Positions 43,315 to 51,864 of a stretch of DNA of 64,000 nucleotides are shown here, piece by piece. Position numbers and translations under genes: made by a program. The notes under the pieces were generated by a model. The model did not search any database and was not told the origin of the DNA. It saw nothing but the letters and a program-made list of their open reading frames with translations. This stretch comes from Natrinema sp046097095 (GTDB taxonomy: Archaea; Halobacteriota; Halobacteria; Halobacteriales; Natrialbaceae). The stretch covers positions 744,001-808,000 of the forward strand of contig NZ_CP175698.1 in the NCBI RefSeq assembly GCF_046097095.1, in the 5' to 3' direction. The number at the start of each line of letters is the position of its first letter. Position 1 is the first letter of the stretch.

Positions 43315-43836
43315 ATGGGGGAACGCGACCGATCCGGTTCCGACACGACGAGCCGACGCGGCGCGGTGACAGCATCCGAGCGAGCGAGGCGCATCGTTTC
43401 ACGACTCCCCGGCGGCGCTGGTGTGCGGCGCGCGCGCCGACTCTGGCGACGATACGCGTACGACCGTCCCGAACAATGCCAACTGTCGGTCACTTTCCCA
43501 ACGGCACCCGATCGGCCGACGATCGGCCGTGTCTACGAGTGGATCGCCGACCTCGAGGTCGCCTTCGAGGGCCGACTCGACGTGTACGCCCGCCAGCACA
43601 GCGTCACGGTCGTCACGGACCGCGTCCCTATCGAACGGGTCGACCTCGACGCCCTCGAGGAGACCATCGAACGGATCGAATCGGGGTACGCCGAGACCCA
43701 CTCGCTGGCCCATCTCGAGAAGGTACGGCCGCGGGATGGCCAGCTGGTTCGGTCCGACGTCGTGGTCCCGGTGAAGCCGCTTTTTCCGCGCGAGCAGACC
43801 GCCGAACCGGACGGCGTTCGCTCGGCGGCCGACTGA
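43315..43836 (+). CDS. Hypothetical soluble protein
   Basis: 173 residues. A very basic N-terminal region (ERARRIVSRLPGGAGVRRAR) is followed by a compact alpha/beta domain (CQLSVTFPTAPDRPTIGRVY; VAFEGRLDVYARQHSVTVV; LEETIERIESGYAETHSLAH). A TATA-like ATGTATTA near 43276 fits the ATG at 43315. No family recognised. It is convergent with the TM-helix-repeat channel gene. Confidence 0.6.
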   Translation: MGERDRSGSDTTSRRGAVTASERARRIVSRLPGGAGVRRARRLWRRYAYDRPEQCQLSVTFPTAPDRPTIGRVYEWIADLEVAFEGRLDVYARQHSVTVVTDRVPIERVDLDALEETIERIESGYAETHSLAHLEKVRPRDGQLVRSDVVVPVKPLFPREQTAEPDGVRSAAD

Positions 43837-43845
43837 GCGGGTCGC

Positions 43846-44586
43846 TCAGTCGTCGTCGGTCGATCGGCCACCGGAGCGCTGCTCGCCCGGTGCGACTTCG
43901 CTCGTCCGTCCCATCCAGCCGCCGATGTTCTCGGCGACGTAATCCTTGCCGCCCCAGCCGAACGCGACGCCGACGCCGATAGCGATGGCCGCGCCGAGGC
44001 CCCACGCGAGCGCTCGCGCGAACACGTAGAGGATACCGACATCGATCCCCATCGTGTCGAGCCCGATGACGATTGCGGTGAAGTAGAGGAACATCCGCGC
44101 ACCGGTCGCGAACCAACTGGTGTAAGCCGTCTGGGTCGCCGCGCGAGTACGTTCGATCGCATCGCCGATGAAGTCGGCCACGACGAAGCCGAGGACGATG
44201 ACCGCCAGTCCGGCGATAAAGGCCGGCAGGTACGACACCGCCGTCGCGATCCACTCCGACAGCAGCGTGATCGCGAGCGCGTTCGCGGCCGCGAGGATTG
44301 CAAGCGCGTAGACGAACCACTTCGCGAGCTTTCCGAACGCGCTCGAGACCGCCTGCTCGGTGCCGCCGAGTAGGCGTCCGAGCGGCGTCTCGAGCACCAT
44401 ACGGTCGAGTTCGACGCCGTCGGCGATCCGACGGACGGCTCGTCCTGCCAGCCGACCGATGATCCAGCCGATGAGGAGGATGACCACCGCACCGACGAGG
44501 CGTGGCAGGAAGGTGACCAACTCCGCGACGGGGTCCTGTAGCCAGTTCGGAACTTGCACCTGTTGGGCGGGGAATGTCTGTACCAT
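43846..44586 (-). CDS. Mechanosensitive-channel-like TM-helix repeat protein
   Basis: 246 residues from ATG 44586; an earlier ATG at 44637 is less likely. Four or five spans, with repeated motifs VVILLIGWIIGRLAGRAV and FIAGLAVIVLGFVVADFI typical of the conserved TM helix of small-conductance channels, and a glycine-rich pore-like LGAAIAIGVGVAFGWGGKDY. It lacks the MscS beta/cytoplasmic cage. Probably an osmotic-stress membrane protein. Confidence 0.8.
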   Translation of the reverse strand: MVQTFPAQQVQVPNWLQDPVAELVTFLPRLVGAVVILLIGWIIGRLAGRAVRRIADGVELDRMVLETPLGRLLGGTEQAVSSAFGKLAKWFVYALAILAAANALAITLLSEWIATAVSYLPAFIAGLAVIVLGFVVADFIGDAIERTRAATQTAYTSWFATGARMFLYFTAIVIGLDTMGIDVGILYVFARALAWGLGAAIAIGVGVAFGWGGKDYVAENIGGWMGRTSEVAPGEQRSGGRSTDDD

Positions 44587-45313
44587 ATGCGAGTATCCGT
44601 TGCCGTCCACCGACCTTCGTAATTGAGTGGGTATCAATTGTCCGCGAAAGGAACGGTTCTCGACCGGCGACGGTGTGGCGATTGAACTGTCTGTTACGGC
44701 GAATTACGCGGCGGGCGCACCGTGGCTGATGGTTATGAATCCGTTCGGACACGACGCAGCGTATCGAACGCGACCGCGTCCCGGTCGGCGGCCCCGCAGG
44801 CGATAAACCCGGATTGTCTCGAGTTGACATACTCGTCGGATGACGGTCGTCTGCCGGCGAGCGGTACCGTCTATCGCCGGGCGACCGGACGTGTCTACTT
44901 TCGCTCATAGCGTTCCGTCGGCGAGACACCCAGTGGGGCGCGGCCGTTTACACGTCGAACGGAGGTGACCGCCGGCTCGAGGAGCGAACGAACGGCCGTC
45001 GGCGGTGTGCTTCGAAGAACGGTCCGAGCCGATAGCGATCGGGAGAAAGCAGCACTCGAGCGGACACATATATTTCAGAGGCCGCTACACGCCCGCCGCT
45101 ACGTCTCTTATCCCCTTATTCGAATGTCAGGGTCCAGTCATTCGTGCCGTTGAAATCCGGGATCGGTAATCTACTATTACCGACAGCGTCGCGGCGGCGT
45201 ACTCGCCGGCTCGTTCGCCGGCCCGATGTCCGAATCGTACTCGAGCGGTTCTAAGACCAAAACACGGGGCGGCTTCCAGTAGGCTATTGAGCGTTCACGC
45301 GCGATAGCGTACC
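44587..45313. other. Long intergenic region
   Basis: 727 bases. A 62-codon plus-strand frame at 44722-44910 has poor bias. A TATA-like CATATATTT sits at 45066-45074 and a perfect hairpin at 45163-45183, so a small untranslated RNA is possible. On the minus strand a short tail DFNGTNDWTLTFE ends at 45119, without a start; perhaps a relic. No gene is supported. Confidence 0.35.
45163..45183. repeat. Perfect hairpin TCGGTAAT/ATTACCGA
   Basis: Eight-base-pair stem with a five-base loop (CTACT) located 130 bases before the creatininase-family gene and about 90 bases after a TATA-like box. Could be an operator dyad or a terminator; unproven. Confidence 0.4.
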
Positions 45314-46084
45314 ATGTATCTCGGCGACGAAGCCTGGCCGGACCTCGAGTCGTACTTCGCGGCGGAATCGCTCGCGCTCGTGCCGCTCGGCTCGACGGAA
45401 CAACACGGGCCGCACCTGCCGGAGGCGACCGATCACGTGATCGGGGAGGCGTTCGCACGCGAAGCGGCGGAGCGGACCGGCTCCCTCTGTACGCCGACGA
45501 TCAACGTCGGCGTCAGCGGCCACCATCGCCAGTTCCACGGGACGATGTGGGTCGACCCGCCGGAATTTCGCCAGTACATGGAGTCGTTGACGCGGAACCT
45601 CACGTCTCATGGGATCGACCGGGTGATCTACGTCAACGCCCACGGCGGCAACGTCCCCCACCTGCGAGAGGTCGGCGCACGGCTCCGTCAGGACGAGACG
45701 GCCTACGCCATCGAGTGGATGTGGGACGAGTCCATCCCCGACCTCGTCGACGACCTCTTCGATCAGAACGGCCCCCACGGCGGCCCCAAAGAGACCGCGA
45801 TGATCCAGTACCTCGAGCCGGACCTGGTCCACGGCGACCGGCTCGCGGAGGCCAGAGATACCGGCGTCCCGAGTGTCGATGCTGCCGACACAGTCAAACA
45901 CGGCTCGCGGACGTTCTACGACGCCGCGGACAACACGGACAACGGGGTGCTGGGTGACCAGACGGACGCGACGGCCGAGAAGGGCGAGCGGCTGTTCGAG
46001 GCCGCGAGCGACCAGCTCGTTCAGCTCTGTGAGTGGCTCGCCGCCCAGGACTTCGCGGACCTCATGCCGAAAGCCCACGTCTAG
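45314..46084 (+). CDS. Creatininase-family amidohydrolase (ArfB-like)
   Basis: 256 residues. Metal-site motifs are complete: LGSTEQHGPHLPEATDH (Glu, His, Asp), GHHRQFHGTMWVDP, VIYVNAHGGN, and HGGPKETAMIQY. In archaea the family includes ArfB, which removes the formyl group from the product of GTP cyclohydrolase III. It also includes creatinine amidohydrolases and mycofactocin peptidases. The presence of gch3 in the same window makes ArfB the favoured function. Confidence 0.8.
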   Translation: MYLGDEAWPDLESYFAAESLALVPLGSTEQHGPHLPEATDHVIGEAFAREAAERTGSLCTPTINVGVSGHHRQFHGTMWVDPPEFRQYMESLTRNLTSHGIDRVIYVNAHGGNVPHLREVGARLRQDETAYAIEWMWDESIPDLVDDLFDQNGPHGGPKETAMIQYLEPDLVHGDRLAEARDTGVPSVDAADTVKHGSRTFYDAADNTDNGVLGDQTDATAEKGERLFEAASDQLVQLCEWLAAQDFADLMPKAHV

Positions 46085-46188
46085 ATGGGGCACCGTGAGA
46101 CGGCGCGCTCGAGAGCGAGGCCGTCGAGACCACTCGAGGCGGTTCCGCCCGAGCCGGCACCCACTGCCGACCCATTCGGATAATAAGC

Positions 46189-46195
46189 CTTAATA
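46189..46195 (+). promoter_or_regulatory. TATA box of nikR
   Basis: CTTAATA centred 27 bases before ATG 46219; supports MAVVSVSMPD as the true N-terminus. Confidence 0.5.
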
Positions 46196-46218
46196 GATGA
46201 CACCGGATGTGTTATTAT

Positions 46219-46644
46219 ATGGCCGTCGTTAGCGTCTCGATGCCGGACGAACTGCTAGAGCGCCTCGACCAGTTCGCCGACGAGCACGGGTACACCGGTC
46301 GAAGCGAAGTCGTCAGGGAAGCCTCCCGCAATCTCCTCGGGGAGTTCGAGGACACGCGCCTCGAGGACCGCGACCTGATGGGCATCGTCACGGTGCTGTT
46401 CGACTACGAGACCACGAGCGTCGAAGAGCGGATGATGAACCTGCGCCACGAACACGAGACCCTCGTCGCGTCGAACTTCCACAGCCACGTCGGCGATCAC
46501 TACTGCATGGAACTGTTCGTCCTTGAGGGCGAACTCGAGGAAATTTCCACGTTCGTCGGAAAGATCCGAGCGACCAGAGACGCGCTGACCGTCGATTACT
46601 CCGTCATCCCGGTCGACAGCTTCGATCCGCTCGCCCAGTCCTGA
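46219..46644 (+). CDS. nikR: NikR nickel-responsive regulator
   Basis: 141 residues. Ribbon-helix-helix (VVSVSMPDELLERLDQFADE; TGRSEVVREASRNLL) followed by an ACT-like domain with the nickel ligands in FHSHVGDHYCMEL (His, His, Cys). Close to the bacterial length (about 135). It would repress nickel uptake genes when Ni2+ is bound; no Ni transporter is in this window. An upstream TTG/GTG extension is not supported by the promoter. Confidence 0.9.
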   Translation: MAVVSVSMPDELLERLDQFADEHGYTGRSEVVREASRNLLGEFEDTRLEDRDLMGIVTVLFDYETTSVEERMMNLRHEHETLVASNFHSHVGDHYCMELFVLEGELEEISTFVGKIRATRDALTVDYSVIPVDSFDPLAQS

Positions 46645-46754
46645 CGCCGCGGTTCCGACCCCGAGTGCCGACTGCCGAGCGCCGTTTGTCGCCGAAATTG
46701 CATGGACCGAACCGGAACGCGTAGTTTTACTGTCGGCCTCCCCAATGGTCACCT

Positions 46755-47129
46755 ATGACATACCGGAAGGTCAACTACGAGGAGGTCGAGCAAGTCTCGA
46801 GTGCGATGCACTTTCTGAGTGACCCGCTCGAAACCGAGCAAGTTGGGGTGACAGTGGCTCGTTGCGATCCCGGGTGGAACAGCAAGCCACACGACCACAC
46901 CGACAACGACCACGAGGAGATCTACGTCCTCATCGAGGGGGAAGCGACGGTCGTCGTCGACGATGAACCCGTGGCGATGGAGGCGGGCGACGCGCTGTCG
47001 ATCCCGCCCGAGTCGACCCGACAGATCCGCAACGGCGACAGCGAGAGCGCGTTCGTCCTCGTAAGTGCGCCGAGTATCGCGGACGACGAGGATGGCGACG
47101 AGTGGCTCCTGTCGGGCTTTGCGGGCTAG
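46755..47129 (+). CDS. Cupin-domain protein
   Basis: 124 residues. Cupin motif 1 KPHDHTDNDHEEIYVLIEGE and motif 2 region AGDALSIPPESTRQIRN are seen, with His/His/Glu ligands for a metal. The second His position is replaced (STRQIRN). Single-domain cupins may be isomerases, dioxygenases or sensors; the substrate is unknown. A GTTTTACT box lies about 30 bases before the ATG. Confidence 0.8.
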   Translation: MTYRKVNYEEVEQVSSAMHFLSDPLETEQVGVTVARCDPGWNSKPHDHTDNDHEEIYVLIEGEATVVVDDEPVAMEAGDALSIPPESTRQIRNGDSESAFVLVSAPSIADDEDGDEWLLSGFAG

Positions 47130-47211
47130 GAGGACGGTCGCGGAACCGTCCACGTCGAACCCGCGAGCGCCCCCGGCGGAACTGTTTCCTGGATCGACGT
47201 ACTCGTCTTTG

Positions 47212-47219
47212 GGAGGTGA
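47212..47219 (+). promoter_or_regulatory. Shine-Dalgarno site before an ATT start
   Basis: GGAGGTGA is a full match to the anti-SD end of archaeal 16S rRNA and stands six bases before ATT 47226. It decides the start of the membrane gene, which has no ATG, GTG or TTG at its 5' end. Confidence 0.6.
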
Positions 47220-47225
47220 CGTTCC

Positions 47226-47696
47226 ATTTACTCGAAACAGCACGCGCTCGTCTCGTTCGTCGTCGCAGCGATCCTCGCGTCCCTGCTCTCGCCCGTCACC
47301 CTCGCCGGGTATTCGATTCCCACCGCAGTCGTCGTCGCCTACGGGACCGCCGTCGGCGTCTTCATCGATCTCGATCACTTCCTCATCGCTCGCCGCAAGA
47401 CCGGCGACTGGACCGCCGTCAGATTCTGTCTCGCGAATCCCGGCGCGGCGATCGGCGACCAATCGCGCATCTTCGAGCCTGGCGACGTCGGCGTCCTCTC
47501 GAGACTGCTGAGCCACGTCGTAATCGCTGGCGTCGTCGTCCCGGCGCTCACCCTCGTCAGCGTTCCGCTCGCGGTCCTTACCGGGGCCGTCCTCTACGCG
47601 CACCTGCTTGCCGACCTCGTCTGGGATCTCCAGTTACTTCCCGAGCACGCGGACGCGGCCACCTCGATCGACGACCTCGAGCGAATGCTCGGCTAA
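47226..47696 (+). CDS. DUF457/YdjM-like membrane protein with ATT start codon
   Basis: 156 residues reading (I/M)YSKQHALVSFVVAAILAS. In-frame TGA lies seven bases upstream (47217) and the first ATG is near the C-terminus, so ATT at 47226 is the only good start, with a perfect Shine-Dalgarno. Spans: about 7-25, 30-45, 93-125. His/Asp motifs GVFIDLDHFL, LLSHVVIAG and YAHLLADLVWDL match membrane-bound metal-dependent hydrolase-like DUF457 proteins. The frame ends LERMLG at TAA 47694. A gene caller needing a standard start would miss it. Confidence 0.7.
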   Translation: MYSKQHALVSFVVAAILASLLSPVTLAGYSIPTAVVVAYGTAVGVFIDLDHFLIARRKTGDWTAVRFCLANPGAAIGDQSRIFEPGDVGVLSRLLSHVVIAGVVVPALTLVSVPLAVLTGAVLYAHLLADLVWDLQLLPEHADAATSIDDLERMLG

Positions 47697-47792
47697 CACG
47701 GCGTCGACAGTCGATCGAACGTGTTAGCGCCGGTTTCTCAGGTTGCATTGTTCGACCGCGGCTATTTGCCTCGTGTCACCGTGGTACGAGCT

Positions 47793-48944
47793 ATGGAGTT
47801 ACTCGACGACAGCATCATCCCGGAACACGCCCGGGACGTCAAGGCCGAGGCCCGCGAGTTCGCCCGCGAGCACATCGAACCGAACGCCCAGGAGTACTTT
47901 CAGGCGGGCGAGTATCCCGAGGAGATCCTCGAGGCGGGTCGGGAGGCGAACCTCGTGGCTCAAGACATTCCGGCGGAGTGGGGCGGCCGAGGGCTAGATC
48001 TCGCGGAACTCCTCGCGATGACCGAGGAGTTCTACCGAGCCGACGCGGGGATCGCGCTGACACTCCAACTCGCGAGTTTTGGCTGTGAGATCACCTACGA
48101 GCACGGCACCGATGAGCAGTGCGAGGAGTTCATCCGACCGGTGGCGGAAGGCGAGCAGCGTTCCGGTCTCGCCGTGTCCGAACCCGACACCGGCAGCGAC
48201 CTCTCGGGGATGCAGACCCGCGCGGAGAAGGACGGCGACGAGTGGGTGATAAACGGCGAGAAGTACTGGATCGGCAACGGCGTCGAGGCCGACTGGATCA
48301 CGCTCTACGCACGGACCGGCGACGACGAAGAGAACCCGTACGGCAACCACTCGATGTTCATCGTCCCAACGGACACGGACGGTTACGAGGCCGAGCATAT
48401 CCCCGAGAAAATGGCGATGCGCGCCTCGAAACAGGCTCACATCGAGTTCGACGACTGCCGGATTCCCGAGGAGAACCTGATCGGCGAGGAGGGAGACGGC
48501 TTCTTCCTGCTCGCGGACTTCTTCAATCACGGCCGCGTCGCCGTCGCGGGCCACGGCCTCGGCATCGCAGCGGCCGCCATCGAGGAGGCCTGGGCGTTCA
48601 CCCACGACCGCGAGGAGTTCGGCCGGACGATCAGCGACTTTCAGGCCGTCCAGCACGATCTGGCGGACATGCTGCTCGAGTTCGAGAGCGCCCGGACGCT
48701 CACCTGGCGCGCCCGCGAGAAGGTCGAAAACGAGGAGAACGCGGGCTACTGGGCCGCGATGGCGAAGACGAAGGCGACCGAGACGGCCGTCGACGTCTCG
48801 GAGCGCGGAATGCAGTTCCACGGCGGCCGGTCGATACTCGACGAGCGCCGGATCGCCCGCGTCTACCGCGACGCGCGGATCCCGGTCATCTACGAGGGCG
48901 CAAACGAGATCCAGCGGAACCTGATCTACGGACAGGCTCCCTGA
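47793..48944 (+). CDS. Acyl-CoA dehydrogenase
   Basis: 383 residues from ATG 47793. Motifs: GRGLDLAELLAMTEEFYRAD, LAVSEPDTGSDLSGMQTRAE (FAD and substrate loop), EKYWIGNG, EFGRTISDFQAVQHDLADM, and GGRSILDERRIARVYRDAR ending YEGANEIQRNLI with the catalytic Glu in the YEG segment. It oxidises acyl-CoA to enoyl-CoA in beta-oxidation or branched-chain amino-acid catabolism. Electrons go to ETF. A second paralogue is at 53156. Confidence 0.92.
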   Translation: MELLDDSIIPEHARDVKAEAREFAREHIEPNAQEYFQAGEYPEEILEAGREANLVAQDIPAEWGGRGLDLAELLAMTEEFYRADAGIALTLQLASFGCEITYEHGTDEQCEEFIRPVAEGEQRSGLAVSEPDTGSDLSGMQTRAEKDGDEWVINGEKYWIGNGVEADWITLYARTGDDEENPYGNHSMFIVPTDTDGYEAEHIPEKMAMRASKQAHIEFDDCRIPEENLIGEEGDGFFLLADFFNHGRVAVAGHGLGIAAAAIEEAWAFTHDREEFGRTISDFQAVQHDLADMLLEFESARTLTWRAREKVENEENAGYWAAMAKTKATETAVDVSERGMQFHGGRSILDERRIARVYRDARIPVIYEGANEIQRNLIYGQAP

Positions 48945-49123
48945 ACCGCTGCCTGCTTTCTCGAGCGACGACGGGTGCGACCGGTCGATCGTCGACCCGG
49001 CCGTCGCTGCCGATCGGCTCGATCGGTTCACGAGTCGGTCGAAAGAACAATCCCGGTCGGTACCGTGTATACCGGTAACCCAACTGTCGTCGCAATGAAG
49101 ACAATGTCCGAGAGTATACCGCT

Positions 49124-51094
49124 ATGAGCCGCCCGCGCGTCCTCTGTGTGAGCAGCGACCGATCGACGCGCGCGTCCGTCACGCTGTCGCTGACAGACGC
49201 TCCCGTCGACGTGGTCATCGCCCAGCAATCGTCCGAGGCCGTCGACCGACTCGAGCGAGAGTCGATCGACGCGGTCGTCATCGACGCGAGCACGGTCGCG
49301 AACGTGGACTGGCTCGTCGATACCGTCCAGGCCGAAATATCGACGACGCCGACGTTCGTCCACCGGAGAAACCGCGACGAGGACGCCGCCGTGCTGAGCG
49401 AAGTCGCCGCGAGAACGGCCGAAACCGGGACGGGCACGCGGCTTGCAAACGCCGTTGCCAAGCAGATCGACGCCGAGTCGGACCTCGAGCTCGGCGCTGA
49501 TATCGGCTCGAGCGCCGCCGGTGATACGCCGGCCGACGAGCGCACGCCGTCGATTCACGACCTTCCCGAGGACCTCTCCGAAATCGTCACCGCTGCCCGC
49601 TGTCGACTCGTCGACGTCCGTTCGCCGCTCGCCGTCGAGCGCATCCTCCGCGAGGAACTCACGGCCGGCGAGCGGTTCTCGGCCGCCTGGGTCGGCGAGT
49701 ACGACCGCGGCGAACGCGCTGTCGTCCCGTGGCTGTCCGACCCCGACGCCGTCGAGTGGTCGCTCCAGCGGACGTTTCCCATCGGAAACGGCGATCATCC
49801 TTTGCTCGAGCAGGCGATACGGACGCAGACGTTGCAGGCCCGTCGCTACGACGCGGAGAGCCGCGACGCCGTCCCCTTCGGTGACCGCGCGTTCGAACAC
49901 GGCATCCGATCGGCCGTCGTCGCACCGCTTACGGCGACCGGCGAACTATACGGCGTCATCGTCGTGTACGCCTCGGGGACGATCTCCGACGCGGAGCGAG
50001 ACGCTATTCGAGCGCTCGCGGCAGCCGCGTCTCACGTCCTCGAGACGATCGCCCTCCGCGGCCGCCATCAGCAACAAGAGCGGACGCTGCATCGATACGA
50101 GCGCCTCGTCGAGACCGCGGGCGACGGGATGTACGTCCTCGACAGCACGGGCCACTTTACGACGGTTAACGACGCGCTCGTCGAGATGACCGGCTACAGC
50201 CGCGAAGGGCTGCTCGGCGAACACGCCTCGTTGCTGTTCGACGACGACGATGTCGACGCCGCCGCGGACACCATCCGCTCGCTGGTCGAGCGCGGCGACG
50301 GCACCGACACCTTAGAGCTCCCGCTCGAGACGAAAGCCGGAGAGCGGATCCCCTGCGAGGCCCAGATCGCGGTCCTCATCCCCGGCGGAGAGTTTCACGG
50401 CACCGTCGGCGTTTTGCGTGATATCACCGAGCGCAAGCGCCGCGAGCGCGAACTCCACGAACGCAACGAACGCCTCGATGCCTTCGCCCGGATCGTCAGC
50501 CACGATCTCCGCAACCCGCTGGGAGTCGCCCAGGGCTACCTCGAACTCGTCGAGGAGACCGGCGACCTCGAGTACGCCGAACGGACCCGCGAGGGACTCA
50601 ACCGGATGGAGACGATCATCGAAGACGTACTGGCCATCGCCCGCGAGGGCGAGTGGGCGACCGACGCGGAGTCCGTCGACTTCGAGTCGATCGCTCACGA
50701 GGCGTGGGACCACGTCTCGACGCCGGAGGCGACGCTGTCGGTGACGGCCACGGCGACGCTCGAGGCCGACCGCTCGCGGCTCTTGCGACTGCTCGAGAAC
50801 TGCTTCCGAAACGCTGTCGAACACGGCGGCGAGACCGTGACCGTTCGCGTCGGCCCGCTCGAGGCGGACGACTGGGAAAGTGGTGTCCGTGGATTCTTCG
50901 TCGCGGACGACGGCGACGGCCTCCCAGAGGAGCTACAGGGTCGGCTGTTCGATCCGTCGGTCTCGTCGTCGTCGGAGGGGTTGGGGATCGGCCTCTGGAT
51001 CGTCAGAGAAGTAGCTGCCGGACACGGATGGTCGGTCGCCGCGACCGAAAGCGAGGGCGGAGGGGCCCGATTCGAGTTCGAAACTGACGGTTAG
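49124..51094 (+). CDS. Pseudoreceiver-GAF-PAS histidine kinase
   Basis: 656 residues. Receiver-like N-terminus (1-110) with Asp54 (DAVVIDAS) but SSD instead of an acidic pair and no conserved Lys; a GAF domain (about 165-315; FSAAWVGEYDRGERAVVPWL; SAVVAPLTATGELYGVIVVY); PAS (about 325-445); HisKA with His in RIVSHDLRNPLGVAQGYLEL; HATPase with NCFRNAVEHGG and DDGDGLPEEL. Cytoplasmic sensor kinase. Its stop overlaps that of a convergent HalX response regulator by three bases. Confidence 0.88.
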   Translation: MSRPRVLCVSSDRSTRASVTLSLTDAPVDVVIAQQSSEAVDRLERESIDAVVIDASTVANVDWLVDTVQAEISTTPTFVHRRNRDEDAAVLSEVAARTAETGTGTRLANAVAKQIDAESDLELGADIGSSAAGDTPADERTPSIHDLPEDLSEIVTAARCRLVDVRSPLAVERILREELTAGERFSAAWVGEYDRGERAVVPWLSDPDAVEWSLQRTFPIGNGDHPLLEQAIRTQTLQARRYDAESRDAVPFGDRAFEHGIRSAVVAPLTATGELYGVIVVYASGTISDAERDAIRALAAAASHVLETIALRGRHQQQERTLHRYERLVETAGDGMYVLDSTGHFTTVNDALVEMTGYSREGLLGEHASLLFDDDDVDAAADTIRSLVERGDGTDTLELPLETKAGERIPCEAQIAVLIPGGEFHGTVGVLRDITERKRRERELHERNERLDAFARIVSHDLRNPLGVAQGYLELVEETGDLEYAERTREGLNRMETIIEDVLAIAREGEWATDAESVDFESIAHEAWDHVSTPEATLSVTATATLEADRSRLLRLLENCFRNAVEHGGETVTVRVGPLEADDWESGVRGFFVADDGDGLPEELQGRLFDPSVSSSSEGLGIGLWIVREVAAGHGWSVAATESEGGGARFEFETDG

Positions 51095-51663
51095 TGTTCG
51101 GACTGGAGGTCCTCGAACGCACCGACGAAGTCGTCGTGGGAGGACATACCGGAGACCGTTTCGTCGACCCGTTGCTCGAGTTCGTCGACGCGCTCACAGA
51201 GCTCCTGATACTCCTCATTGTCCGCGAGTTCGCGGTCTGCCTTCTCGGATTCCAGCAGGGCTTTCTTGGAAACGAGTGCGTAGTACTCCTGAATATCGGA
51301 CTCGTAGTCGGAGCGGTCGGCGACGTCCTCGACCATGTCGACGAGCTCGTCCTTCGAGACCGGTTTCACGAGGTAATCGTCGAACCCCATCTCGATGATG
51401 TCGAAGTCCGGATCGACCGCCGTCACCATAACGACCCGCGAATCGCGTTCCCGGTCGCGGATCTCCTCGAGAACCTCGTCGCCGGAGAGCCCCGGCATGC
51501 GCCGGTCTAGCAGGACGACCTCGACGGAATCGGCCATCTTCTCGAGCGCTTCCTCTCCGTCGTACGCCGTCTCGACGTCCCACTCGGCCTGAAGCCACGC
51601 CGCGAACAAGTCCGCGAGCCGGGCTTCGTCGTCAACGACCAGTATTTCGGGCCCGTCAGTCAT
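51091..51663 (-). CDS. HalX-type response regulator
   Basis: 190 residues from ATG 51663. Receiver (1-115): ILVVDDEARLADLFAAWLQ, phosphoacceptor Asp in VVLLDRRMPGLSGDEVL, Thr in VMVTAVDPD and Lys in DDYLVKPVSKDEL. The C-terminal helical HalX domain (SDIQEYYALVSKKALLESEK; ELEQRVDETVSGM) has no DNA-binding motif. The 3' end converges on and overlaps the kinase gene at 51091-51094, making the two natural partner candidates. Confidence 0.87.
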   Translation of the reverse strand: MTDGPEILVVDDEARLADLFAAWLQAEWDVETAYDGEEALEKMADSVEVVLLDRRMPGLSGDEVLEEIRDRERDSRVVMVTAVDPDFDIIEMGFDDYLVKPVSKDELVDMVEDVADRSDYESDIQEYYALVSKKALLESEKADRELADNEEYQELCERVDELEQRVDETVSGMSSHDDFVGAFEDLQSEH

Positions 51664-51864
51664 CGGGTTCCCCCTCCGTTCTTTGCATCGATTACAGCCA
51701 CGCGTCACCAATGGTACCTCTGCATGATAAATCTCGCGACCAGATGTCAGATACGCACAATATGATGGCGACCGACGCCGATCTGTCCGAACACGGACAA
51801 TCGACGCCCGAACGTCGGCGAAACCGCCCCGATCGGCTCTCGGCTCGGAATCGCTCCGAGCGGA

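Noticed and set aside
44722..44910. 62-codon plus-strand frame in the long spacer
   Set aside because: No promoter or Shine-Dalgarno, Ser/Arg-rich antisense-like composition.
45119..45180. Short minus-strand tail DFNGTNDWTLTFE
   Set aside because: Looks like the end of a secreted protein but has no start and no upstream homology visible; too short to call.
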